Assembly (NCBI GenBank): GCA_937916485.1
Contig: CALFSV010000254.1
Coordinates: 1 to 64,000 of the forward strand
DNA length: 64,000 nt
Direction: 5' to 3'
Source: an uncultured Paracoccaceae bacterium
Lineage (GTDB): Bacteria > Pseudomonadota > Alphaproteobacteria > Rhodobacterales > Rhodobacteraceae
The position numbers and the translations under genes were made by a program. The stretch's first letter is position 1. Each line of letters begins with the position of its first letter. Positions 56,436 through 64,000 of this stretch are shown piece by piece. Under the pieces are notes generated by a model that was not told the origin of the DNA, did not search any database, and worked only from the letters and a program-made list of their open reading frames with translations.

Positions 56436-57818
56436 ATGACGTCACGCACTATCCCTCGTCCCCCTGCGGTCACGTACAAACAGCACTTCCGGGCCATTCT
56501 GGTTCTGGGAATGCCGCTTGTCGGCTCGTCGCTGGCACAATACCTGATCAATTTGACTGACACGGTCATGTTGGGCTGGTACGACGTCACCTCGCTTGCC
56601 GCCGCCGTGCTGGCCACAACCTTCTGGTTCATCACCTTTATCCTTGGGGCGGGCTTTGCCAATGCCGTCATGCCCATGGTCGCCGCCGCGGCCGCCGAAG
56701 GCGATGAGGTCCGGGCCCGGCGTGTGACGCGGATGGGGCTGTGGCTTTCGATCCTTTACACCTGCGTCGCCTTGATCCCGCTGTTGTACGGAGAGTCGAT
56801 CTTTCTGGCCATCGGTCAGGACCCGGAGGTTTCCGCGTTGGCGGGCGATTACCTGACGATTGCCGCCTGGGGGCTGATCCCGGCAATGGCGGCGCAGGCG
56901 TTGCGGTCGTTCCTGTCGGCGTTGGAAAAGACCAAGGTGATCCTCTGGATCACCCTTATCAGCCTCGTCCTGAATGCAATCATCAACTACGCGCTGATCT
57001 TTGGAAACTGGGGCGCGCCGGAAATGGGTATCCGGGGGGCTGCCATAGCCTCGGTTCTGATGAACGTGCTGGCGATGTTGGCGATCGGGGTCTACATCCA
57101 GATCGCCTTGCCAGAATACCGGCTGTACCAGCGTTGGTGGAAAAGCGACGGTCAGATCATGGGGCAGGTGGCCCGGATCGGTTTGCCCATCGGGCTGACC
57201 TCACTTGCCGAAGGGTCGCTGTTTTCGGCCAGCGCCGTCCTTGTCGGCTGGATCGGGCCACTGGAACTGGCAGCCCACGGGATCGCCATTCAGCTGGCCT
57301 CCATGACGTTCATGTTTCACCTCGGGATGAGCCAGGCCGCAACAATCCGGGCGGGCACGGCGCTGGGTCGGCGAGATGAGCTTGCCCTGCGGCGCGGCGG
57401 CATCACTGCGATCATGGTGTCGCTGGCCTTTGCCGCCGTCACAGTTGCCGTGTTTCTGATCTTTCCCGAGTTGCTGGTATCAGCCTTCATCGACCCGACT
57501 GAACCGGCGCGGGATGGGTTGATTGTCGTTGGTGTCGGGCTTTTGGCGATGGCGGCCCTGTTTCAACTGGTGGACGCAGCGCAGGTCATGGCGCTGGGCC
57601 TGTTGCGTGGTGTGCAGGATACGGCCGTCCCCTTTGGCATGGCGGTGATCAGCTATTGGGTGGTCGGCATGCCTTCAAGTTACCTGCTGGGGTTCACCTT
57701 CGGCTTTGGGGCTGTCGGCGTCTGGCTTGGTCTTGTCGTCGGGCTGTCGGTCGCGTCGCTTTTGCTGATGGTGCGGTTCTGGGGCCATTCCGTGCGGATC
57801 AGCCTCAAACACGGCTGA
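56436..57818 (+). CDS. MATE-family multidrug efflux protein
   Basis: Sodium- or proton-coupled multidrug exporter, NorM-like, 460 residues with twelve helices in two halves. Blocks: GMPLVGSSLAQYLINLTDTVMLGWYDVTSLAA near the start, RSFLSALEKTKVILW, and GLPIGLTSLAEGSLFSASAVLVGWIG in the second half. Substrates unknown. Standalone after a 132-bp gap. Confidence 0.92.
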   Translation: MTSRTIPRPPAVTYKQHFRAILVLGMPLVGSSLAQYLINLTDTVMLGWYDVTSLAAAVLATTFWFITFILGAGFANAVMPMVAAAAAEGDEVRARRVTRMGLWLSILYTCVALIPLLYGESIFLAIGQDPEVSALAGDYLTIAAWGLIPAMAAQALRSFLSALEKTKVILWITLISLVLNAIINYALIFGNWGAPEMGIRGAAIASVLMNVLAMLAIGVYIQIALPEYRLYQRWWKSDGQIMGQVARIGLPIGLTSLAEGSLFSASAVLVGWIGPLELAAHGIAIQLASMTFMFHLGMSQAATIRAGTALGRRDELALRRGGITAIMVSLAFAAVTVAVFLIFPELLVSAFIDPTEPARDGLIVVGVGLLAMAALFQLVDAAQVMALGLLRGVQDTAVPFGMAVISYWVVGMPSSYLLGFTFGFGAVGVWLGLVVGLSVASLLLMVRFWGHSVRISLKHG

Positions 57819-57824
57819 TATGGT

Positions 57825-58292
57825 CTATTCCGCCGCCTGTTCGCCCTTGGTCAAGCGATCAGCCTTCTTGCGCACCAGGACTGAGCGCAGGTCATGCATG
57901 GCCAGCAAAAGCGCGTCGGTCACATCCTCAAGCTGCTCATCGCTGGCCTTCGACTGAGCCCATTGTGTCGTCAGGTTCAGGTAGTCGACTGCCCGGTGAA
58001 TATCATCGATGTCGCGGGCGGCCAGCAGGGCGACCCGGCGTTCAAGCCAGTCCTTGATCGTTGCAAGGTCAGCCTCTGACAGGACCGTGTCGCCCTGCGG
58101 TCTGATATCGCCGTTGCGGACGTTGATCACTGCGATCTGGTCCATCTCGATCCGACGCTGACGGTTCTCGGTATCCACCCGAAAAACGGCGGCCCCGTTT
58201 TCGCGAATGCGAAAGTAATACTGCGGTAGATCTGACACGAGGCTCAAACACTCTAAAAACAGTTGCGCTGACTCTATTGACCCTGCTTGCAC
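57825..58292 (-). CDS. Conserved hypothetical protein
   Basis: 155-residue soluble protein. The middle reads ENGAAVFRVDTENRQRRIEMDQIAVINVRNGDIRPQG (given in parts: beta-rich, about 31-66), then a helical half with DLATIKDWLERRVALLAARDIDDI and an acidic/basic C-terminus. I recognise no family. Exact start not decided; the first Met and shorter options are both in frame. Confidence 0.6.
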   Translation of the reverse strand: MQAGSIESAQLFLECLSLVSDLPQYYFRIRENGAAVFRVDTENRQRRIEMDQIAVINVRNGDIRPQGDTVLSEADLATIKDWLERRVALLAARDIDDIHRAVDYLNLTTQWAQSKASDEQLEDVTDALLLAMHDLRSVLVRKKADRLTKGEQAAE

Positions 58293-58359
58293 CTGTCAAA
58301 GCAGCAAGCGCGGATCATGCCGATTTTGCTTGCCCCTGGCCAAGGGCCCGATAGGCGGG

Positions 58360-59601
<1,242 letters not shown>

Positions 59602-59646
59602 TCATATGACCCCCACTACACCCGATCAAGCGAGAAGGAGGACGAT

Positions 59647-60078
59647 ATGTCCGAAACAGACGCTTACGGAGGCCCCAAGGACCAGACCGACGGAAGCGGC
59701 GGTTGGTATGCTGAAGAAACAGCCACCTTCGGAGACCGACTTGCCGGAGCACGAGAAGCCGCTGGACTGACCCAAAGGTCCCTTGCCGAAAAGCTCGGCA
59801 TCAAGCTTGCGACCCTCATCCGCTGGGAAGATGACCTGGCCGAGCCTCGGGCGAACCGCCTGCAGATGCTGGCCGGAATGTTGGGCGTCTCGCTCAGCTG
59901 GCTTTTGACCGGTGTCGGCGACGGCCCTGACGGACCCGACGACGAAGTGCCGCTAAGCGTTGACATGCTCGCCCTTCTGGCCGAGATCAGGACAATGCGC
60001 ACCCAGATGGAAGCCAACGCCGTCCGCCTTGGACAGTTGGAAAAACGTCTGAGAAAGTCATTGAAAGAGGGACTGTGA
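59647..60078 (+). CDS. XRE-family helix-turn-helix protein
   Basis: 143-residue regulator: disordered N-terminal ~20 residues, HTH at about 29-85 (FGDRLAGAREAAGLTQRSLAEKLGIKLATLIRWE in pieces), then a C-terminal coiled-coil-like helix (LLAEIRTMRTQMEANAVRLGQLEKRLRKSL). ATG 59647 preceded by AAGGAGG. Overlaps sdhE by GTGA, so its level is tied to the flavinylation factor. Confidence 0.85.
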   Translation: MSETDAYGGPKDQTDGSGGWYAEETATFGDRLAGAREAAGLTQRSLAEKLGIKLATLIRWEDDLAEPRANRLQMLAGMLGVSLSWLLTGVGDGPDGPDDEVPLSVDMLALLAEIRTMRTQMEANAVRLGQLEKRLRKSLKEGL

Positions 60079-60347
60079 CAGAGAGCCGCGACATCGCCGA
60101 ACGACGCCTTGCCATGCGCTCCATGCGCCGGGGCATCAAGGAAATGGACTTGATCCTGTCAGACTTTGCCGGGCGCCATCTGGCCGTTCTGTCAGATGAC
60201 GAACTGGCGCTTTATGACCAGCTGCTCGAAGAGAACGACCACGATATCTACGCCTGGGTCAACGGTCAGACCGAGGCACCCAGCCTTTATGCGGCCATGG
60301 TCGCCCAGATTGCCAAAGGGGCAAAGGGCATCGTTCGTCCGAGGTAA
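60075..60347 (+). CDS. sdhE: Succinate dehydrogenase assembly factor SdhE
   Basis: 90-residue antitoxin-CptB/SdhE family protein that promotes covalent FAD attachment to SdhA. Helical bundle with the RGxxE-like motif RRGIKEMDLIL and the conserved LDDELALYDQLLEENDHDIYAWVNG block (around 35-62). Uses a GTG start overlapping the XRE stop. sdh genes themselves are elsewhere. Confidence 0.92.
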   Translation: MTESRDIAERRLAMRSMRRGIKEMDLILSDFAGRHLAVLSDDELALYDQLLEENDHDIYAWVNGQTEAPSLYAAMVAQIAKGAKGIVRPR

Positions 60348-60473
60348 GCCTTGGCGATTTGTCTAAAGTTATTGTGGTTTCTTTGGGCAAATTGCGCGGG
60401 CAAGCTGTCTGCTTAACCAACTCTTGGACTTTTTCCCTCACTGCTTTGTCCACACGCAAGACGGAGCATGCTG

Positions 60474-60983
60474 ATGAGTGTCCATACGAACCTTGATCGC
60501 CGCAATTCTGCAGGCAGCCAAGCCGCCTTTATGATGGGCTATCTGGAGTCGCTGAACCTTGTCGAAAGGCTGCATCGCCTGCTGCTGGACGTGATCAAGG
60601 ACGAATTCGAAAGGGTGGGCGTGATCGAGATCAACGCAGTCCAGGCGCTCCTATTGTTCAACATCGGCGAGAACGAGGTTACCGCGGGCGAGTTGAAGTC
60701 GCGCGGCTACTACCAGGGCTCGAACGTCAGCTATAACCTCAAGAAGTTGGTCGAAACCGGCTACATGCACCATCAGCGGTGCGAGATTGACCGCCGCTCG
60801 GTGAGGGTCCGACTGACCGAAAAGGGACGCAGGATCAAGGATATCGTGGCTGAACTCTTTGCCCGTCACTCCGAGGGGCTGATTTCGCGCGGTGTGCTGG
60901 ACCTGGACGGCATCGATCTGATCACCACATCCCTGCGCCGGGTCGAAAGGTATTGGAGCGATCAGATCCGCTATATTTACTAA
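60474..60983 (+). CDS. ldtR: LdtR-type MarR-family regulator
   Basis: Winged-helix regulator of 169 residues, resembling LdtR that controls L,D-transpeptidase and stress genes in Rhizobiales/Rhodobacterales. Regions: VERLHRLLLDVIKDEFERV, INAVQALLLFNIGENEVTAGEL and RGYYQGSNVSYNLKKLVETGY (recognition helix about 78-98), wing RCEIDRRSVRVRLTEKGR. ATG 60474 has GGAG 7 bases before; a second ATG at 60468 is poorly spaced. AT-rich promoter region of 126 bp upstream. Confidence 0.85.
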   Translation: MSVHTNLDRRNSAGSQAAFMMGYLESLNLVERLHRLLLDVIKDEFERVGVIEINAVQALLLFNIGENEVTAGELKSRGYYQGSNVSYNLKKLVETGYMHHQRCEIDRRSVRVRLTEKGRRIKDIVAELFARHSEGLISRGVLDLDGIDLITTSLRRVERYWSDQIRYIY

Positions 60984-61075
60984 GTCGGGCGGATGCTTTG
61001 TCGGGCGCGGGCGGACACAGGGAGAGAGGAAGATAGGATACGTGGCTGGCTACGGGCCGGGCAGGGGCCGTATTG

Positions 61076-61819
61076 CTAGTTTTCCGCCTTGACGAGAACC
61101 ACAAGCCCATCCTCCTCTGGGGTGGTTTGCCCGATGGCAAGGCTGGTCAGTTCCCTTAGCAACTTGCGCCGCATGGCGGTTTCGTAGTCCTCGAACCCCA
61201 AAGCGGTTTCCACGAACGCCCCAAGGCCGCGGATCACATAAGCCGAGTAGTAGGAGGACAGTTCCTTGATTTCGGCCAGGCGCAGGTCGCCGTTGGTGTC
61301 CGACCCTCCGATGACGAGTCCATTGACCACGATCCCCTGGGCGCTGTTGCCGCCGTCCACATCCTGGGGACGCGGCCCGGTGTTCGATTGTCCGTCGCCA
61401 GACAGGTCAAGGGTCCGGGTCAGGCAGTCTGGTTGTTGACCCAAAAGATCGTAGCCCGTCAGAATGGCCGACCCGATTGCGGTGGTCAGGTCCACGCTGC
61501 GCCGGCGAGAGGACAGCAATTGGTTGATGGCCGAATCCAGTGCGGCGCTATCGGTTATTTCGGTCCAGGGCAGAAGGACAGCCTGCCCGACAGGACCGCT
61601 CCATTCATAGACCGTAAGGCGCACCGGCGCTTCGGGCTGACCGAGCAGGGCCTCGCGCACCTCGGGGGCGTTCAGCGCGGCGGCAAGCCCTTCGATCTGC
61701 AACCGATACTCCCGCGCGTCGACCGAGCCCGAAACATCCAGCCCAAGGGCGAGGGCCTGCCGACACTCGGCCAGGGCCGGTCCGGCCAGCAACATGCAAA
61801 GGGCCGCTAATCTCATCAT
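61076..61819 (-). CDS. DUF1194 exported vWA-like protein (copy 2)
   Basis: 247-residue periplasmic protein: leader RLAALCMLLAGPALA and a vWA-like MIDAS start LGLDVSGSVDAREYRLQIEGLAAAL. Other conserved parts: YEWSG, DLSGDGQSNTG, AYVIRGLGAFVETALGFEDYETAMRRKLLREL. DUF1194 function is unknown; the metal-ion-dependent adhesion motif points to a metal-bound protein-protein contact. ATG overlaps the stop of the other DUF1194 gene. Confidence 0.85.
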   Translation of the reverse strand: MMRLAALCMLLAGPALAECRQALALGLDVSGSVDAREYRLQIEGLAAALNAPEVREALLGQPEAPVRLTVYEWSGPVGQAVLLPWTEITDSAALDSAINQLLSSRRRSVDLTTAIGSAILTGYDLLGQQPDCLTRTLDLSGDGQSNTGPRPQDVDGGNSAQGIVVNGLVIGGSDTNGDLRLAEIKELSSYYSAYVIRGLGAFVETALGFEDYETAMRRKLLRELTSLAIGQTTPEEDGLVVLVKAEN

Positions 61820-62526
61820 CCTGGCAACGTACCTTCCCTTTGAACGGACCCAAGCATCTGGACCGACAATTCGGCCAATAATTTGCGGCGCATGGCAGGG
61901 CCGTCGTCGCTATAGCCTTGGGCGATTTCGACGAATGACCCGGGGCCGCGGATCACATGGTCACGATAGTAACGAACGATGCTGTTGTCGCCCGGAGATG
62001 GGATCACGAGCGCATTGACGGTCACATCCTCGAACGGGAAGGCGTCATAGGCGCTTTGCGGGCCAAAGCTTTCGTTGTTCGGGCCATCTGCCGAGACATC
62101 AATGGTGCGAAACAGGCAATTCGGCCCCCGGCGCAACATCGTCACCGCATGCCCCAGAGCCGAACCGAGGGCGGTTGGCATGTCCTCGCGAGACCGAGGG
62201 CTAGAGGCGATAAGGCCAGCCGCCTGATCCAGGTCGCGGGTAGATGCGATCATCATCCAGTCTGGCAACAGGGGGACCTGATCGAACTTTCCACTCCATT
62301 CAAAGGCATAAAGGGCAACCGGATCTGGAGAGGCCATAAAGGCCGCCTGAACCTGCGGGTCCCGCAAGGCCCCTGCCAGTCCGATCCGCTGTTGTCGGTC
62401 CTCGATCGGATCGACCGAGGACGATACGTCAAGCGCCAGGACAAGGGCAAGGCGACAGGTCGCATCGGCGGCGCCCGCTGTCACGGCAAGAAGCGCGGAC
62501 AGAAGGGCTAGACCGGCCGACCGCAC
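61816..62526 (-). CDS. DUF1194 exported vWA-like protein (copy 1)
   Basis: 236 residues from GTG 62526 (Val in the frame just before the leader RSAGLALLSALLAVTAGAADA); a frame upstream is unsupported. vWA-type MIDAS LALDVSSSVDPIEDRQQ, YAFEWSG, SADGPNNESFGPQ and the common RDHVIRGPGSFVEIAQGYSDDGPAMRRKLLAEL tail (in pieces). Paralogue of the gene at 61076, to which it is linked by ATGA. Together with gloA it forms a three-gene leftward operon. Confidence 0.82.
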   Translation of the reverse strand: MRSAGLALLSALLAVTAGAADATCRLALVLALDVSSSVDPIEDRQQRIGLAGALRDPQVQAAFMASPDPVALYAFEWSGKFDQVPLLPDWMMIASTRDLDQAAGLIASSPRSREDMPTALGSALGHAVTMLRRGPNCLFRTIDVSADGPNNESFGPQSAYDAFPFEDVTVNALVIPSPGDNSIVRYYRDHVIRGPGSFVEIAQGYSDDGPAMRRKLLAELSVQMLGSVQREGTLPG

Positions 62527-62536
62527 GCCTAGCGTC

Positions 62537-62965
62537 CTACCAGTGCCCGGTGTTGGGCATCGACGCCCAAGGCTCAGCGGGCGGCTTGCTCTCGCCGGCC
62601 TGTAGCAACTCGATCGAGATATTGTCGGGCGACCGCACAAACGCCATGTGACCGTCGCGCGGCGGGCGATTGATGACCACGCCATTGTCCATCAGTTTTT
62701 GGCAAAGGGCGTAGATGTCATCGACACGATAGGCGAGGTGGCCGAAGTGCCGCCCGTCGGACGGCAGCCCATCGTCACCATCCCAGTTGTAAGTCAGCTC
62801 AATCGGGGTGTCTTCCTGGCCAGGTGCGGCCATGAAGATCAGGCTGAACCGGCCGCCTTCGCTGTCATGGCGCCGGATCTCAGTCAGACCCAGAAGCTCG
62901 TAAAACGCCTTGGAAGCCTCAAGGTCCTTCACACGGACCATAGTGTGCAAATAGGTGAGTGCCAT
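62537..62965 (-). CDS. gloA: Lactoylglutathione lyase (glyoxalase I)
   Basis: 142-residue VOC metalloenzyme that isomerises the methylglyoxal-glutathione hemithioacetal to lactoylglutathione. Metal ligands: His in LHTMVRVKDL (about H7), Glu in IELTYNWD, His in FGHLAYRVDDI and Glu in NISIELLQ. ATG 62965 has AAAGGG upstream. First gene of the operon with the two DUF1194 genes. Confidence 0.92.
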   Translation of the reverse strand: MALTYLHTMVRVKDLEASKAFYELLGLTEIRRHDSEGGRFSLIFMAAPGQEDTPIELTYNWDGDDGLPSDGRHFGHLAYRVDDIYALCQKLMDNGVVINRPPRDGHMAFVRSPDNISIELLQAGESKPPAEPWASMPNTGHW

Positions 62966-63053
62966 GTCTGGCCCTTTCGGTAGTGATTTCGTCACTCATC
63001 AACCTAGCATGCCTATCAGGCGCGGCCACCCCGCAATGGCCCAGCAGTCCGGA

Positions 63054-64000
63054 TCAAAATGTGGACCGGATACCGAACTTGATCCCGATGGCTTCCAGGT
63101 TGAACCGGCTCACATTGCTTTCGGTCTGGCCTACGTCCAAGGACAAGACCGGGGCAAACCCTGCATAGCTGTAATTCGGGAACGCGGCCTCCAACGTAGC
63201 AAAGATGCGTTGATCCTGTCGTCCGTCGGGAACACGGATAAATCCAACGGCATAGTCAGGGAAATCCGAGAATTGGACCCCCGCTTGGCCGCTAAGCTGG
63301 GCCGGACCGACCAAATCGCCATGGGCATATCCGACATGCGCCGTCCATGTGTCAGACGCGTTGTTCAGCAGGTCACTCTCGCGCGCGCTGTAGGCGATTG
63401 TCGCGCTTAGCTGGCCGCCGTTCTGAAGGCGGCTGATGACCTCTGCCTGCCCGCCAAACACCGTATCAGCGCGAGCATTGCTATCCGGATCAAAGCGCTG
63501 TTCATAAAACGCCGATCCCTTCACCGCCACCTGCTGAGTGACGGCAACTGTCCTGTCACCCGAGGCCCGAAGGTAGGAATAGCTGTAGTCGGTGCCAGAC
63601 CAATAGCCGCCGCCATAAAGGTCGAGGCCGAAAACACCCCGACGGGCGGCTTGATCATGGCCGAAAGAGAACTCCAGGCGCCGGGTCGAAAAATCGCTCG
63701 CTGAGATTTGATCGAACCCGCGGGCGTTGTCGGCCTCCAGGCGATCCTTGGACTCTTGCGACAGGATCACACCGCGGGCCGCGAACCTGGCCGACAGGAA
63801 TGTCCGATATTCGTTGCTTTCGCGGAACCGGTAGGTCGTGCGGATATCCGTCTCGCCCAGCCAACCGGACAGCGCTTGCGCGGACTCGCTCAGAATGCCC
63901 ACGATGGGAACGCCGTCGATGACGTTGATGTTGGATTCAGCGCCGCCATTCACATTGTTTGACGGGGCGAATGACAGGCTGACCGAGGTGCTCCAGGGGT
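63054..64000 (-). CDS. Outer-membrane beta-barrel protein, DUF560/Slam-like (5' end outside window)
   Basis: C-terminal part only; the frame stays open to the window end (upstream residues read PWSTSVSLSFAPSNN), so the true start is beyond position 64000. The C-terminus consists of repeated amphipathic strands with aromatic residues (YSYSYLRASGD, GGQLSATIAYSARE, TWTAHVGYAHGD) and ends in GIKFGIRSTF, with the terminal Phe used as the barrel-insertion signal. The plan resembles the surface-lipoprotein-assembly-modifier barrel domain; identity is tentative until the N-terminus is seen. Confidence 0.7.
   Translation of the reverse strand, partial: PWSTSVSLSFAPSNNVNGGAESNINVIDGVPIVGILSESAQALSGWLGETDIRTTYRFRESNEYRTFLSARFAARGVILSQESKDRLEADNARGFDQISASDFSTRRLEFSFGHDQAARRGVFGLDLYGGGYWSGTDYSYSYLRASGDRTVAVTQQVAVKGSAFYEQRFDPDSNARADTVFGGQAEVISRLQNGGQLSATIAYSARESDLLNNASDTWTAHVGYAHGDLVGPAQLSGQAGVQFSDFPDYAVGFIRVPDGRQDQRIFATLEAAFPNYSYAGFAPVLSLDVGQTESNVSRFNLEAIGIKFGIRSTF

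Overview
The window is a G+C-rich, densely packed stretch of an alphaproteobacterial chromosome, most likely from the Rhodobacterales (Rhodobacter/Roseobacter group). The gene content points there: a PccR/ScfR-type regulator beside propionyl-CoA carboxylase genes with TTTGCAAA sites, an HdaA-ppk-ppx cluster, a choline-O-sulfate/choline cluster, an LdtR-like MarR regulator, DUF1194 proteins, perfect FnrL-type boxes, and three copies of a short repeat (CTTCGCTTCGT..CAAATACTC) of the kind seen between genes in this group. No rRNA, tRNA, phage, insertion sequence or CRISPR array was recognised. Species was not determined.

Layout. 1-9.6 kb: guanine deaminase, MgtE, 5-formyl-THF cyclo-ligase, YmdB-like phosphodiesterase, EamA exporter, SLC13/TrkA-C permease, YebC, LysE exporter and a second EamA protein. 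9.6-16.5 kb: osmoprotectant module, with the choline ABC importer choXWV facing left and betI-betC-betA facing right around a probable BetI operator; betB is not here. 16.5-18.1 kb: FNR-box-preceded DUF465 protein, GDSL lipoprotein, CoxG-like protein. 18.1-28.9 kb: methylmalonyl-CoA pathway, with pccR (left), a Bcr-type exporter, then pccB, two small conserved genes, a glycine-rich lipoprotein, a strong terminator, pccA, an antisense DUF4174 gene, and methylmalonyl-CoA mutase; together these take propionyl-CoA to succinyl-CoA. 28.9-33.1 kb: nhaA, VOC protein, DjlA, EEP-family phosphoesterase, small exported protein. 33.1-38.7 kb: leftward operon AI-2E-type permease - hdaA - ppk - ppx. 39-45.6 kb: proS, DUF2306/XRE/membrane operon, ThuA-like protein, LolC/E-LolD, Ldh oxidoreductase. 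45.7-48 kb: two small mono-haem cytochromes c, each behind an FNR-like box, with a HEMVH-motif lipoprotein between them. 48.1-49.1 kb: one visibly AT-rich foreign-looking gene with a C-terminal BRCT domain. 49.1-64 kb: parE, YciI-like protein, dienelactone-hydrolase-like esterase, GST, epimerase + 2OG oxygenase pair, DUF2461, MATE, aminotransferase, XRE-SdhE pair, LdtR, gloA with two DUF1194 proteins, and the C-terminal part of a beta-barrel protein running off the window end.

The most noteworthy items are the AT-rich BRCT gene, the FnrL-like boxes on the cytochrome pair and on the DUF465 gene, a palindrome at 41768-41783 that contains the -35 boxes of two divergent promoters, and the terminator placed just before pccA inside the pcc cluster. 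No complete new defence or biosynthetic system could be demonstrated; most of the window is core metabolism and envelope/regulatory genes.
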